NCBI GenBank assembly: GCA_031287575.1
Contig: JAITSV010000058.1
Coordinates: 62,001 to 126,000, forward strand
Source of the DNA: Desulfovibrio sp.
Lineage (GTDB): Bacteria > Desulfobacterota > Desulfovibrionia > Desulfovibrionales > Desulfovibrionaceae
DNA length: 64,000 nucleotides
Direction: 5' to 3'
A program made the translations under genes and the position numbers. Shown here one piece after another: positions 26,965 to 36,344 of this stretch (position 1 is the first letter of the stretch; each line of letters opens with the position of its first letter). The notes beneath the pieces were generated by a model, which was not told the origin of the DNA, ran no database searches, and was given only the letters and a program-made list of their open reading frames with translations.

Positions 26965-27993
26965 ATGCGTACCTTCACGATGTACCTGCTGGCTCTGGCA
27001 CTCATGACATGTAGCGGGTGTGCGGCGACCAACCACGAGAAACTCAATCCTCCCGCATATGCACTTGAAACAAATGAACAGTTGCCTTTCCGTGTAGATG
27101 GCGTGAATTTCATGTTTGACAACGAATTTGAAATCCACAACTTCGACAACAATATCAGCCTTCTGTGCCTTGGAAACTACAAATTCACCACCCCCCTTGA
27201 AGTGGCCCAGAACATAACGAGCACCACATTCCACGAATCGCCCATCGCGAACAACACTGCCAACGGTAACGTCACCCTGAATTTCACCATATACACCATG
27301 GGGGTAGGTGAATCCAATGTCATCCACCCCTCGGCATCACGGTACGATGTGCGCATGGACATGATCGATACGGAAACAGGTACATTGCTGCTATCGGAAC
27401 GGCATGCATCCTCATATCCGTTTGGCCGTCTTGGCATGAACACGTCCCCTCCGACACCCGAGTCTCTCTACGCCTTCTATAAATCCGTCAATGATGCAAA
27501 CAACCATTTCATACGTGCAATGTACGGTATGAACGTACCACTCACGGGCCCTTCCACAGGGAGGATCAACGGCACGCTCCGTTCCGTCACCGCAGAAATC
27601 ATCACAACAGATGAAACCATAGAATGGCATAGAAAAAGGACAAGTGGCCATACGCTGGATTCGCGAGCTGAGCTCATCACAAGCCGAGCAGAAAGCAATC
27701 TTCCCGCAACTGTTTACGAAGAACTTCGCCAGAAGCAATTGTTCGACTATTCGTCTGAAAATTCATTCGACATATCCATTACCATAACCGGTTTGAAGGC
27801 CACGTGGGAGTCCTTGCTGTCCAAGCGTTCCGACGCCTTTTCCGCCACAGTTCACATCAAGAAAAATGGCAACATACTGCACGCCTTCACCATCGACCCC
27901 ACCATGTATCCCAAGTATTCGTTGTTCGAGGATATCGGCAAGGTCATTGCGACAAAGGTCAGCGCACAATTCGAACCGCTGCGGGCGCAATAG
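26965..27993 (+). CDS. Predicted lipoprotein of unknown function, AT-richer than its neighbours
   Basis: A 342-residue protein with a short hydrophobic leader (TMYLLALALMTCSGCAATN) that contains Cys residues at positions suiting lipid attachment, so an envelope lipoprotein is likely. The rest is soluble, rich in Thr, Asn and Ser, and alternates polar and beta-prone stretches; no family was recognised. The ATG at 26965 has a GGAGG site. Base composition is clearly lower in G+C than in the flanking genes, and codons ending in A or T are common, which suggests acquisition by transfer. It is flanked by strong terminators on both sides and so forms its own transcription unit. Confidence 0.75.
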   Translation: MRTFTMYLLALALMTCSGCAATNHEKLNPPAYALETNEQLPFRVDGVNFMFDNEFEIHNFDNNISLLCLGNYKFTTPLEVAQNITSTTFHESPIANNTANGNVTLNFTIYTMGVGESNVIHPSASRYDVRMDMIDTETGTLLLSERHASSYPFGRLGMNTSPPTPESLYAFYKSVNDANNHFIRAMYGMNVPLTGPSTGRINGTLRSVTAEIITTDETIEWHRKRTSGHTLDSRAELITSRAESNLPATVYEELRQKQLFDYSSENSFDISITITGLKATWESLLSKRSDAFSATVHIKKNGNILHAFTIDPTMYPKYSLFEDIGKVIATKVSAQFEPLRAQ

Positions 27994-28017
27994 CCCCCCT
28001 GAACACCTCAACGCAAC

Positions 28018-28048
28018 GACGGCCGCGCCCCATCGGGACGCGGCCGTC
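28018..28048 (+). terminator. Intrinsic terminator after lipoprotein gene
   Basis: A perfect 10-bp stem (GACGGCCGCG with CGCGGCCGTC) and an 11-base loop that can itself pair CCC with GGG. It is 25 bases after the stop. The downstream T content is modest. Confidence 0.75.
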
Positions 28049-28237
28049 ATGCGTTTGGTCCGTTTTCGGAAAGGAATCGTCCCTTGCCGCAGGGCAACCG
28101 GGAGGGGTTGCGAACCCGTCAAAACCTCTGGTGGCCGACACTCCGGTGTCCGGCCTGCTCGAATCCGATGCTCACGTGTCTGGTCATCGCGCGTACAGGC
28201 GTTCCGTGTCGTGCCGTTTCGCGCCCTGATTCACCCA

Positions 28238-28561
28238 TCAGGCATTCCCCATGGGCTCCCCATCACGCAGCAGGTCGCGGTACACAATCTCGCTGATACG
28301 GATGACCTTCAGGCGGTACTCGTCTTCTTCCGGGTGGCAGTGCGCGCAGCCGTCGGTGACGATCATGCAGTGCTCGTCAATGTCGGCGGCGCGTACGCCC
28401 ACGCCATGCAGTACCACGGTTGCGCGGCCATGTTCCCACATCACCGGCCTGCCGCAACGGGCGCATTCCACAAACATCAATTCAGGGTCATAGCCTTTCG
28501 GCTGCGATGGCACGTGGGGCTGCCGCTCAACAACGCGATCAATGCGGTCAATCTGGCGCAT
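28238..28561 (-). CDS. Small zinc-ribbon-like protein
   Basis: A 107-residue soluble protein with two Cys pairs, CARCGRP (about residues 33-39) and CAHCHPEEDE (about 72-81), spaced as in a zinc ribbon, and an acidic C-terminal half. An AGGGAGGAA site sits just before the ATG, which supports it as a real gene. The function is unknown. It does not overlap its neighbours, and it lies between the lipoprotein unit and the FetAB genes. Confidence 0.7.
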   Translation of the reverse strand: MRQIDRIDRVVERQPHVPSQPKGYDPELMFVECARCGRPVMWEHGRATVVLHGVGVRAADIDEHCMIVTDGCAHCHPEEDEYRLKVIRISEIVYRDLLRDGEPMGNA

Positions 28562-28731
28562 GGCGTTCCTCCCTGGCTTGTGCCCGGCTCGTGTCGAACC
28601 TTTTGATGGTCGCGGAATTGTTGGTCGTTCGTCCTCCCGATTGTTCCCGTTAAGCGCCCGTGTCGGGCGTTCGGCATCGCCGGTGACTGTCCGTAACCGT
28701 CACCTGATGGACCGTCCGCCTTTTCCACGGC

Positions 28732-29529
28732 CTATGCCTTCAACAGTAAGTTATGCGCGCGTCCGAAGCAACGCCTGCGCACCAGGTGCAACACGATAAA
28801 TGTGGCCAGCGCCGTGGAGGCCACTATCATCAGCATGACCACTATCTGGTAGCGCACGGCGTCCGCCGGGTCCGCCCCGGCCATGATCTGGCCGGTCATC
28901 ATGCCGGGTATGGACACCAGGCCCACGCCCATCATGGAATTTATGGCGGGAATCATGCCCGCGCGCAGCGCCCCGCGAAAGATGTCGGCGCTGGCCTCGT
29001 CCCGGTCCGCGCCAAGGCACAGGCGCATTTCCACCTCTGCCCGGTGGGCGCGCAGGTCGGCAAACAGCCGGTCCAGCGCCACGGCCAGCGCGTTCATGGA
29101 ATTGCCCGCCACCATGCCCCCGATGGGGATGAAGTACTGCGGCTCCCACCACGGTTTGGCCCCGATGATCAGCCCCGTGACCACGAAGGTGACCAGAAAG
29201 AAGGTCACCTGCACCGCCAGCAGGGTGGGCATGAAGTAGTCCACGCCCTTCTCGCGCACCCGCCCCTTCACGATGCGCGCGGCGAACCAGGTCATCACCA
29301 TGTACATGCCCACCACCAGCAGCGCCGATTGCAGGCCGAACAGGATGCGCAACAGGTAGCCCATGGCGAACAACTGGACAAAGGTGCGCAGCGTGCCGAT
29401 GGCCAGGTCGCGTTCCAGCTTCAGGTGGTGCACCAGCGACAGCGCGCCCGCCAGCAGCACGAACACCACGGCCACGGCCAGTTGCCACGGGCCGATCTGG
29501 ATGTAGGCCATGCCCAGCGGATCGTTCAT
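28732..29529 (-). CDS. fetB: ABC transporter permease, FetB family
   Basis: A 265-residue polytopic membrane protein with seven or so helices and the UPF0014/FetB signatures: ARIVKGRVREKG, IPIGGMVAGNSMNA and PAINSMMGVGLVSIPGMMTGQIMAGADP. FetAB of E. coli exports iron and protects against oxidative stress; related proteins are called aluminium-sensitive STAR1/2 type. It overlaps the ATPase gene by ATGA (29526-29529), so the two are translationally coupled. Confidence 0.92.
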   Translation of the reverse strand: MNDPLGMAYIQIGPWQLAVAVVFVLLAGALSLVHHLKLERDLAIGTLRTFVQLFAMGYLLRILFGLQSALLVVGMYMVMTWFAARIVKGRVREKGVDYFMPTLLAVQVTFFLVTFVVTGLIIGAKPWWEPQYFIPIGGMVAGNSMNALAVALDRLFADLRAHRAEVEMRLCLGADRDEASADIFRGALRAGMIPAINSMMGVGLVSIPGMMTGQIMAGADPADAVRYQIVVMLMIVASTALATFIVLHLVRRRCFGRAHNLLLKA

Positions 29530-30437
29530 GCGGCACCCCCGGCGGCCATAGCGGCGACAACGTTATCAGGATGGGCCACCGCCACTTCGCGCACCCCGCC
29601 GTCCTGCACGCGCACGTCGCGCCAGGGGCGGCGCTGCGGGCGGTAGGCCCCGTGGGTGACCATGAGCACGGTCACCCCGTCCTCGTTCAGTTCCTCGGTC
29701 AGGGCTTCCACCACGGCGCTGCTTTCCGGGTCCAGCGCGCTGGTGGGTTCGTCCATCAGCAGGGCGGCGGGCCGCAGCAGCATCGTACGGATAATGCACA
29801 CCCGCTGGCGCTGCCCCACGCTCAGCGCTGCCGCCGTGGCGTCCAACCCCACCCCGGCCAGCCGGAAGCGGGCCAGCCACCCGGCCAGTTCCGCGTCGTC
29901 GGGCGGGGTCAGTCCCTTGTTGGCCGCAAAGGTGAACGGCAACAGCAGATTGTCGCGCACCGTGCCCTCGCCCACCGTGGGGGTCTGCTGCACGAAGCCC
30001 AGGGTGCGGCGCAGCTCCGCCGGTGGAATGTCCGCCACCGGTCGGCCCCCACATCGGACCTGCCCGGCGTCGGCCTCTTCCAGCCGCACGGCAAGCCGCA
30101 GCAGGGTGGATTTTCCCGCGCCCGACGGCCCGGTGAGCATCACGAAATCGCCGGGATGCACCGTAAGATTCACGTGGGCAAGACCGGGGTGCGCGAGCAC
30201 GACGGAAGCGGCGGGCACGACGGCAGGCGCGACCGCAGACGGGACGGCCGGTGGTCCGGCAGGCGCGACCACAGGTGACCGGGCGGGCGGCCCAAGCGGA
30301 GCGGACGAAGCAGGCGGCGCGGACGGCGAAGCGGCCCCCACGCCCGCCGTGGCCGCACCATTCCCGGTCGTGCCGGACGCATACGCGCCGGACGCATACG
30401 CAAACGACATGTCGTCGAACTGAAGAAGTGGCTGCAT
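29526..30437 (-). CDS. fetA: ABC transporter ATP-binding protein, FetA-like, with N-terminal insertion
   Basis: A 303-residue ATPase that pairs with the FetB permease. Walker A (GPSGAGKST, about 107-115), Q-loop (FVQQTPTV), signature (ALSVGQRQR), Walker B ([12 protein letters not shown]) and the switch His (VTHG) are intact. Odd is an Ala/Pro/Gly-rich segment of about 65 residues (positions 15-80) inserted between the first beta strand ([12 protein letters not shown]) and the next ([13 protein letters not shown]), where the family normally continues directly. The insert is low-complexity and starts with an imperfect YASGAYASG repeat. Confidence 0.9.
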   Translation of the reverse strand: MQPLLQFDDMSFAYASGAYASGTTGNGAATAGVGAASPSAPPASSAPLGPPARSPVVAPAGPPAVPSAVAPAVVPAASVVLAHPGLAHVNLTVHPGDFVMLTGPSGAGKSTLLRLAVRLEEADAGQVRCGGRPVADIPPAELRRTLGFVQQTPTVGEGTVRDNLLLPFTFAANKGLTPPDDAELAGWLARFRLAGVGLDATAAALSVGQRQRVCIIRTMLLRPAALLMDEPTSALDPESSAVVEALTEELNEDGVTVLMVTHGAYRPQRRPWRDVRVQDGGVREVAVAHPDNVVAAMAAGGAA

Positions 30438-30534
30438 GGCAACAATCTACCGCCGCGCGCGCGGGGGTGTCATCAACTATCATCCGGGCAAATGCGGGAC
30501 GCGCCGTCGCGCGGATTGCCATCGATGCGCACGC

Positions 30535-30607
30535 GGACAGGAGCGGACAGGAACGAACAGGGGTGAACACGGGTGGACACCGGACAGGGGCGGACAGGGG
30601 CAGGGCA
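30535..30607 (+). repeat. Degenerate short tandem repeats
   Basis: About six loosely repeated units of the type GGACAGGGGC / GGACAGGAGC lie in the spacer between the divergent FetA and mutL genes. Copies differ at several positions. No gene is seen in the whole spacer (30438-30730), which probably also holds both promoters. Confidence 0.55.
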
Positions 30608-30730
30608 AACACGGCCAAGTCGAACGCGGAGACAGACCTCGCAGCGCCGCTCCTCCTCTCCCAGCCCCCTGCCCCGCAGGCATCCCCGCCGCCGCTTTAC
30701 CTTGCCCGCCCGAGTGGCTACAGAGGAACC

Positions 30731-32962
30731 ATGCATACACACGACCACGACACCACTCCCTCCCCCGTTTCCGACAACGCCACGTCCCCGGCTTCGGACG
30801 TCACGCACCCAACCCCCGCGCCCGGCGCGCGCGGCGCGCGCCGCCGCATCCAGGTGCTGCCCGCCGACCTGCGCAACCAGATCGCCGCGGGCGAAGTGGT
30901 GGAACGCCCGGCCAGCGTGGTCAAGGAGCTGGTGGAAAACAGCCTGGACGCAGGGGCCACCACTGTGGAGGTGGCTCTGGACAACGGCGGGCAGTCGCTG
31001 ATCATGGTGCGTGACGACGGCACCGGCATCCCGGCGGAAGAACTGGAACTGGCCGTCACCCGCCACGCCACCAGCAAGGTGGCCAACCTGGCGGAACTGG
31101 CCCGCATCGGCAGCTTCGGCTTCCGGGGCGAGGCGCTGCCCTCCATTGCCTCGGTGTCGCGGTTCCGCATGACCTCCGCCCCGGTTGCTCCAGACGGCAC
31201 CCCCGGCGAAGCCACCTATATCGAAGTGGCGCACGGTCACGTGGTGTCCGCCGGTCCGGCGGCGCTGCACCGGGGCACCATCGTCGAGGTGCGCGACCTG
31301 TTCGCCAACGTGCCCGCGCGCCTGAAATTCCTGAAGACCCAGGCCACCGAGCTGAAGCGCGCCCAGGAACTGTTCGCGCGGCTGGCCCTGACCCGGCCCG
31401 ACGTGGCCTTCACCCTGTCCGCAGGCGGGCGCGAGGTGCTGCGCTTTCCCGCCGGGCAGACCCTGGCCCGGCGGCTGGCCGTGCTGTGGCCCCCGGCGGT
31501 GGTGGACACCCTGCACCCCTTCGACCGCATGACCGACGGCATCCGGGTGCACGGCCTGACGGCGGACCCGCGCGGCGCGCAGCCCCGGCCCGACCGCATG
31601 CTGCTGTACGTCAATGGCCGCACCGTCAATGACCGGCTGCTGCTCAAAGCCGTGCGCGAGGCGTACAAGGGCCGCCTGCTGGCCCGCGAATATCCGCAGT
31701 TGGCGCTGTTCCTGGACATCGATCCGGAAGAGGTGGACGTGAACGTGCACCCGGCCAAGAGCGAGGTGCGCTTTCGCGACGAGCGTGCCGTGTTCGTGGC
31801 CGTGCTGCGCGCGCTGGGCGAATCGCTGGACCGCATGCCCGCCATGGGCGCGGGTGATGAGTCGACCGGGGACCACGGACAGTTCGGGCAGGCACCGCAG
31901 CCCCACGCCGCCCAGCACGGTTTTTCCGGCGCGCATGCCGCCGGACCGCGCACGCCCGACCCGGACGCCCCCCCGCGCGAGGCACGCCCCCTGGGCTTCT
32001 GGGGGCAGGCCGACGCCCGCGACGTGATCATCGACAAACGCCAGCGCGAGGACGATCCCTACGCACCCATGGCAGGCGACAGCCCGCAGGGCGGCCACGC
32101 CGCCCCCGCTCCGCTCGATCCGTTCGGACCTTCCGGCTCCGGCGCTGCGACTGACGCGCACGCCGACAATCTTTCGGACCCCGCGGAACCTTCGGACTCC
32201 GCGGGCCCGCGCATCGACTTCCGCCCCGGCCTGCCCGGCGCGCGGCGCGACGGCCCCGCACCCGCCCTGCTGGTGGCCGAGGAAGCGGGCCTGGCCGCGT
32301 CCCCCGGCCTGCTTGCCGACGGCTCCCGCCCGTTCACCGACGCGGACGCCTCCGCCACGCAGCCATCCCCGCCGGATTTCACTCCAGAGGACACCCGCGA
32401 AGGCGGCGTGCGCATCGGCGAGTACACCTACCTCGGCCAGATCGCGGACACCTATCTGGTGCTGCGCCGGGGCCGCGATACCCTGCTGCTGGTGGACCAG
32501 CACGCCGCCCACGAATGCGTACTGCACGAACGCATCAAACGGCGCGGCACGGCGGGCGGCGGGCAGTTTCTGGCCCTGCCCGTGGAACTGCCCCTGCACC
32601 CGGCGGAAGCGGAACGGCTGCACGAACTGCGCCCCGACCTGGAAGCCCTGGGCTTTGCGCTGGAAACCACCGGCACCACGGTACGCGCCCGCGCCGTGCC
32701 AGCCCTGCTGGACCGTTCCGAAGCCGCCGCCTTCCTGCGCGAGGCGGTGGCCGGACGCACCAACAGCCTGGATGCGCTGTGGGCCATGATGGCCTGCAAG
32801 GGCGCCATCAAGGCCGGGCAGCGCCTGACCTCCGACGAGGCCGCCGGACTGGTGGCCCAGTGGCTGGCCACGCCGGGGCGCGACTTCTGCCCGCACGGCC
32901 GCCCGGCGGTGCTCACCTTCACCCCCGGCGAGATGGAGCGGATGTTCAAACGCAAAGCTTAG
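30731..32962 (+). CDS. mutL: DNA mismatch repair protein MutL, endonuclease type
   Basis: A 743-residue MutL. The N-terminal GHKL ATPase is complete ([43 protein letters not shown]). A long acidic, Pro/Ala-rich linker spans about residues 375-555. The C-terminal domain contains [12 protein letters not shown], which fits the metal-dependent endonuclease motif DQHA(x)2E(x)4E, and a CPHGRP motif near the end. It should therefore nick DNA itself, as expected where MutH is absent. The ATG at 30731 has GAGGA upstream; about 35 unconserved residues precede the first conserved segment. Confidence 0.96.
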   Translation: MHTHDHDTTPSPVSDNATSPASDVTHPTPAPGARGARRRIQVLPADLRNQIAAGEVVERPASVVKELVENSLDAGATTVEVALDNGGQSLIMVRDDGTGIPAEELELAVTRHATSKVANLAELARIGSFGFRGEALPSIASVSRFRMTSAPVAPDGTPGEATYIEVAHGHVVSAGPAALHRGTIVEVRDLFANVPARLKFLKTQATELKRAQELFARLALTRPDVAFTLSAGGREVLRFPAGQTLARRLAVLWPPAVVDTLHPFDRMTDGIRVHGLTADPRGAQPRPDRMLLYVNGRTVNDRLLLKAVREAYKGRLLAREYPQLALFLDIDPEEVDVNVHPAKSEVRFRDERAVFVAVLRALGESLDRMPAMGAGDESTGDHGQFGQAPQPHAAQHGFSGAHAAGPRTPDPDAPPREARPLGFWGQADARDVIIDKRQREDDPYAPMAGDSPQGGHAAPAPLDPFGPSGSGAATDAHADNLSDPAEPSDSAGPRIDFRPGLPGARRDGPAPALLVAEEAGLAASPGLLADGSRPFTDADASATQPSPPDFTPEDTREGGVRIGEYTYLGQIADTYLVLRRGRDTLLLVDQHAAHECVLHERIKRRGTAGGGQFLALPVELPLHPAEAERLHELRPDLEALGFALETTGTTVRARAVPALLDRSEAAAFLREAVAGRTNSLDALWAMMACKGAIKAGQRLTSDEAAGLVAQWLATPGRDFCPHGRPAVLTFTPGEMERMFKRKA

Positions 32963-33205
32963 GGGCTGATTCGGGATTGTCTTTTTTGCCCTTTCCGCCT
33001 CTCGTCCTTTCCGCCAATCCCGCTCAACCCCTTTACCCGGCGGTGCCGCCGGGATACTCTGTACAGCATACCCTCGCGCAGCCGCCGGCACCTCGCCGTT
33101 CCGGCCCTGCCGCACGCCTCGAGCCCTTTGCCGCCGGACACCGCCCGTGTCCGCAACGCCTGCCCGCGCGCCCCGTGCCGCGCGGCCGCAAGGAGCCCGG
33201 CCCCC

Positions 33206-34720
33206 ATGTGTCCACAGCCGCCCCAGCCATTCCAGTCACTCCCGCCCGACGCCCCCCACCCGCATGGCCGCCCCGCCTGCGTGCTGTCGGTGGAGGACGA
33301 TCCGGTCATCCGCCAGTCCATCGCCGCGTGGCTTTCCGATGAAGGCTATGAAGTCATCGAGGCCGAGGACGGCATCTCGGCGCTGCGGGCCGTGCGCGAA
33401 CAACGCCCCGACGTGGTGCTGCTGGACCTGGGCATTCCCGGCATTTCCGGCGACGCGGTGCTGGAACGCATCGCCCAGGAATCGCCCGAGGTGCCGGTGG
33501 TGGTGGTTTCCGGCCGTGCCGAGATCGGCGACGCCATCAACGCCTTCAAGCTGGGCGCGTGGGACTACATCACCAAGCCCATCCTGAACATGAACATGCT
33601 GGCGCTCACGGTGCGCAACTGCCTGGAGCGCCGCCGCCTGCGCGAGCGGTTGTCCGCCATGGAATCGCGCTACTCCGGGCTGGTGCAGGGGTTGCCGGTG
33701 GTGGTCTTCAGCCTGGACGACACGCTGGAACTCACCTTCGTCAACGAGGCCTGCCGCACGGTGCTGGGCTGGACCCCGGAACAGGCACTGCTGGAACCCG
33801 GCTGGTTCATGGACAACGTGTTCCCCGAAGACCGCGAGCGGGTGCGCGCCGCGTTTTCCGGCGCATTTTCCGCCAGCGCGCCATTTTCGCTGGAATTTCG
33901 CATGATCAACCCGCACGGGGTGCCCCTGTTCGTGCAGGCCCGTTCCACCGCCGTGGCCTCGCCCGACCTTGCGCGCGGCATGCCGGGCCGCATAGAGGGG
34001 GTGCTGATCGACCTTTCGCGCCGGGTGTTTCTGGAACGGCTGCTGGTGCAGCGCGAAAAGCTGAACACCCTGGGCGCGCTGGTGGACGAGATCGCCCACG
34101 AATTCCGCAACCCCGTCTTTGCCCTGGCGGGCTTTGCCCGCACCCTGCACCGCAAGTTTCCCGATGCCCACGAGGCGGAAGTGGTGCTGGAAGAGGCCAC
34201 CCGGCTGGAAGCCCTGATCAACCGGGTGCAGCAGTACCTGGCCCCCGTGGACATCGCGCCCCGCCCGTGCAGCCTGGCCGCCGTGCTGGACTTCGCGGCG
34301 GATCTGCTGCACGCCCCCTTGCAGCGCAAGGGGGTGGAACTGCGCGTGGAGGCCCCCGCCAACCTTCCGCCCGTGCAGTCTGACCCGGACCTGCTGGCCC
34401 AGATCGTGGTGGGCATGGCGGGGCTTGCCGTGGAGCACGGCGTGCCCGGCAGCGAAACCGTACTGCGCTGCCGCGACGTGGGCCGGGGCCAACTGGTGGA
34501 GGTGCTGCTGCGCACCGAATCACCCCTGGCCCATGACGCGGAACTGTCGCTGATGCCCTTCGGCGGCCAGCAGGGGCCGCAGCCGCTGGCCGTCAGCTAC
34601 AAGCTGGCCCGCGACCTGAGCTGCCTGCTGCACGTGCGGCGCGAACCGGACGGCCTGCTGCTGATGCTGGTCGTGCCCGTGGACCCCGGCGACGTGGCCG
34701 ACCTGCTGGCCGAGGAGTAG
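33206..34720 (+). CDS. Receiver-PAS-histidine kinase-like protein with degenerate ATPase domain
   Basis: A 504-residue cytoplasmic signalling protein. A receiver domain (about 25-140; acidic VEDD, phospho-Asp in [10 protein letters not shown], Lys in YITKP) is followed by a PAS domain (about 160-285) and a dimerisation/phosphoacceptor helix ([23 protein letters not shown], with the His in AHEFRNP). The following ATPase domain is degenerate: the N-box Asn and the DxGxG box cannot be found, and only a trace of the F/G2 region remains ([20 protein letters not shown]). It may act as a phosphatase or phosphotransfer scaffold. AAGGA lies 11 bases before the ATG. It follows mutL by 243 bases; no link in function is evident. 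Confidence 0.85.
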   Translation: MCPQPPQPFQSLPPDAPHPHGRPACVLSVEDDPVIRQSIAAWLSDEGYEVIEAEDGISALRAVREQRPDVVLLDLGIPGISGDAVLERIAQESPEVPVVVVSGRAEIGDAINAFKLGAWDYITKPILNMNMLALTVRNCLERRRLRERLSAMESRYSGLVQGLPVVVFSLDDTLELTFVNEACRTVLGWTPEQALLEPGWFMDNVFPEDRERVRAAFSGAFSASAPFSLEFRMINPHGVPLFVQARSTAVASPDLARGMPGRIEGVLIDLSRRVFLERLLVQREKLNTLGALVDEIAHEFRNPVFALAGFARTLHRKFPDAHEAEVVLEEATRLEALINRVQQYLAPVDIAPRPCSLAAVLDFAADLLHAPLQRKGVELRVEAPANLPPVQSDPDLLAQIVVGMAGLAVEHGVPGSETVLRCRDVGRGQLVEVLLRTESPLAHDAELSLMPFGGQQGPQPLAVSYKLARDLSCLLHVRREPDGLLLMLVVPVDPGDVADLLAEE

Positions 34721-34767
34721 CGCCCGGCCTTCACCATCGTCCTGACTTCTCCCGGCATATCCACCCC

Positions 34768-34797
34768 AAGGCCCGGCCGCCAGAGCGCCGGGCCTTT
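34768..34797 (+). terminator. Intrinsic terminator of the kinase-like gene
   Basis: A perfect 10-bp stem (AAGGCCCGGC with GCCGGGCCTT) and 9-base loop, followed by TCCTTTCG. It lies between the kinase-like gene and the hydrogenase operon. Confidence 0.85.
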
Positions 34798-34888
34798 CCT
34801 TTCGTCCGGCGCGGCGTGTCCAAAGCCGCCCCCTCCATTCGCCCCCCGACCGCATCCGGTGGCACGCCTGCCCCATTCGTGCCGCTTC

Positions 34889-34899
34889 ATGATTATCAT
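34889..34899. promoter_or_regulatory. Palindrome ATGATTATCAT upstream of hydrogenase operon
   Basis: A perfect 11-bp palindrome 65 bases before the cytochrome c3 start. The same ATGATnATCAT core occurs about 50 bases before the chemoreceptor at 17995, so a shared regulator is possible. Confidence 0.4.
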
Positions 34900-34963
34900 T
34901 CGCCGCCCTTGCCGCCCCACCTACGGTCGAACATCCACAACCCCCATCAGGGAGGCGAACCCG

Positions 34964-35368
34964 ATGCACCGTATCCGATGTCTTGCGGCGGCTTTCCTCC
35001 TGCTCCTGCTGCCCACGGCGCTACTGGCGTACGAGGTGCCCAAGGAGATCATCATCAAGCGGCCGGAAAAGAACCAGCCCATGGCCGCATGGGTAAAGGC
35101 GGTCACCTTTCCCCACGGCAAGCACGCCGTGCTGAATTCCTGCGATTCGTGCCACCACGAAGAGTCGGACAGGACCCTCGGCCAGTTCCTGCCCTGCACC
35201 CAGTGCCACAACAAGCCCACGGTCACGGAAACCTCGTCGTTCTACATGGCCTGGCACAACGACAGCACCCACAGTTGCCTGGGCTGCCACCGCAAGATGC
35301 GCGAGGCCGGAAAGATGCCGCCCCTCTCGTGCACCCGTGGCTGCCACAAGAAGACGGAGGCCCAATGA
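34964..35368 (+). CDS. hynC3: Periplasmic tetrahaem cytochrome c3-like protein of hydrogenase operon
   Basis: A 134-residue exported cytochrome. A cleavable Sec signal peptide ([19 protein letters not shown], residues 4-22) is followed by four haem-binding motifs: CDSCH, CTQCH, CLGCH and a final CTRGCH, which has three rather than two spacer residues. Extra His residues can serve as sixth ligands, as in cytochrome c3. It overlaps the hydrogenase small-subunit gene by ATGA, so it is the likely direct electron acceptor of that enzyme in the periplasm. The arrangement matches the HynC3-HynB-HynA isozyme of Desulfovibrio. Confidence 0.9.
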   Translation: MHRIRCLAAAFLLLLLPTALLAYEVPKEIIIKRPEKNQPMAAWVKAVTFPHGKHAVLNSCDSCHHEESDRTLGQFLPCTQCHNKPTVTETSSFYMAWHNDSTHSCLGCHRKMREAGKMPPLSCTRGCHKKTEAQ

Positions 35369-36333
35369 ACGCTCTCGCCCAATTCGTGGCACGCCGTGCA
35401 GAGGCCGAGGAACGCGGCGTCTCGCGGCGCGACTTCCTGAAATTCTGCGGCATGGTGGCCGTGGCCATGGGGCTGGAGGCCTCCATGGGCGCGCGGATAG
35501 CCCGTGCGCTGGAAGGCAAGAAGAAGCCTTCGGTCGTGTACATGCACGGCGCGGAATGCACCGGCTGCACGGAAGCGCTGTTGCGCCTGGTGGACCCGTA
35601 CTTCGACGTGCTGATCATGGAAGTGGTCTCGCTGGACTACTGCGAGACGGTCATGGCCGCCGCCGGGCACGCCGCGCACGCGGCATTGCAAAAGGCCATG
35701 AAGAACCCGGACGGCTACTTCTGCGTCATCGAAGGGGCCATCCCCACCCGCGACGGCGGAGTGTACGGCCAGGTGGGCGGGCAGACCATGCTGTCGCTGT
35801 TTACCGAGGTGGCGGGCAAGGCCAAGGGCGTCATCGCCATGGGCAGTTGCGCCAGCTACGGGGGCATCCAGGCAGCCGCGCCCAATCCGTCCAGGGCCAT
35901 CGGGGTTGGCGCCGCGTTGAAGCCGCTGGGCATCGCGCCCATCAACCTGCCCGGCTGCCCGCCCAACCCCGTGAACTTCGTGGGCACGGTGGTGCACCTG
36001 CTGACCAAGGGCCTGCCCGACCTCGACACTTCGGGCCGCCCCAAGCTGTTCTACGGCAAGACCGTGCACGACATGTGCGAACGGCGACCCCACTTCGACA
36101 AGGGCGAGTTCGCCCCCACGTTTTCGTCGCAGCAGGCGCGCGACGGCTGGTGTCTGCACAAGCTGGGGTGCCGTGGCCCGTGGACGTACAACAACTGTCC
36201 CACCGCGCTGTTCAACCAGACCACCTGGCCGGTGCGCTCGGGCGCGCCCTGCATCGGATGCAGCGAACCCGGATTCTGGGACCAGCTTGCCCCCTTCAAC
36301 CGCGACGTGCGCGAAAAGGGCGATGACGCCTGA
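35365..36333 (+). CDS. hynB: Periplasmic [NiFe] hydrogenase small subunit
   Basis: A 322-residue electron-transfer subunit. The N-terminus holds a twin-arginine signal ([18 protein letters not shown]), so the folded dimer is exported by Tat. Cys ligands of the proximal cluster begin at [12 protein letters not shown] and continue with GSCASYGG and PGCPPNP. Distal and medial cluster ligands lie in [22 protein letters not shown], and NNCPTALFN with [14 protein letters not shown]. It has no membrane anchor, in line with a soluble periplasmic uptake enzyme. Translation is coupled to the upstream cytochrome gene and the large subunit follows after 11 bases. Confidence 0.97.
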   Translation: MNALAQFVARRAEAEERGVSRRDFLKFCGMVAVAMGLEASMGARIARALEGKKKPSVVYMHGAECTGCTEALLRLVDPYFDVLIMEVVSLDYCETVMAAAGHAAHAALQKAMKNPDGYFCVIEGAIPTRDGGVYGQVGGQTMLSLFTEVAGKAKGVIAMGSCASYGGIQAAAPNPSRAIGVGAALKPLGIAPINLPGCPPNPVNFVGTVVHLLTKGLPDLDTSGRPKLFYGKTVHDMCERRPHFDKGEFAPTFSSQQARDGWCLHKLGCRGPWTYNNCPTALFNQTTWPVRSGAPCIGCSEPGFWDQLAPFNRDVREKGDDA

Positions 36334-36344
36334 GGAGGCATTTC

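Noticed and set aside
28080..28170. Possible tRNA-like stretch (GGGTTGCGAACCC and CTCGAATCC)
   Set aside because: No acceptor stem, D arm or anticodon arm could be assembled around these short similarities.
30473..33115. Long open frame (about 880 codons) antisense to mutL
   Set aside because: Same GC-driven artefact; MutL motifs on the plus strand are unmistakable.
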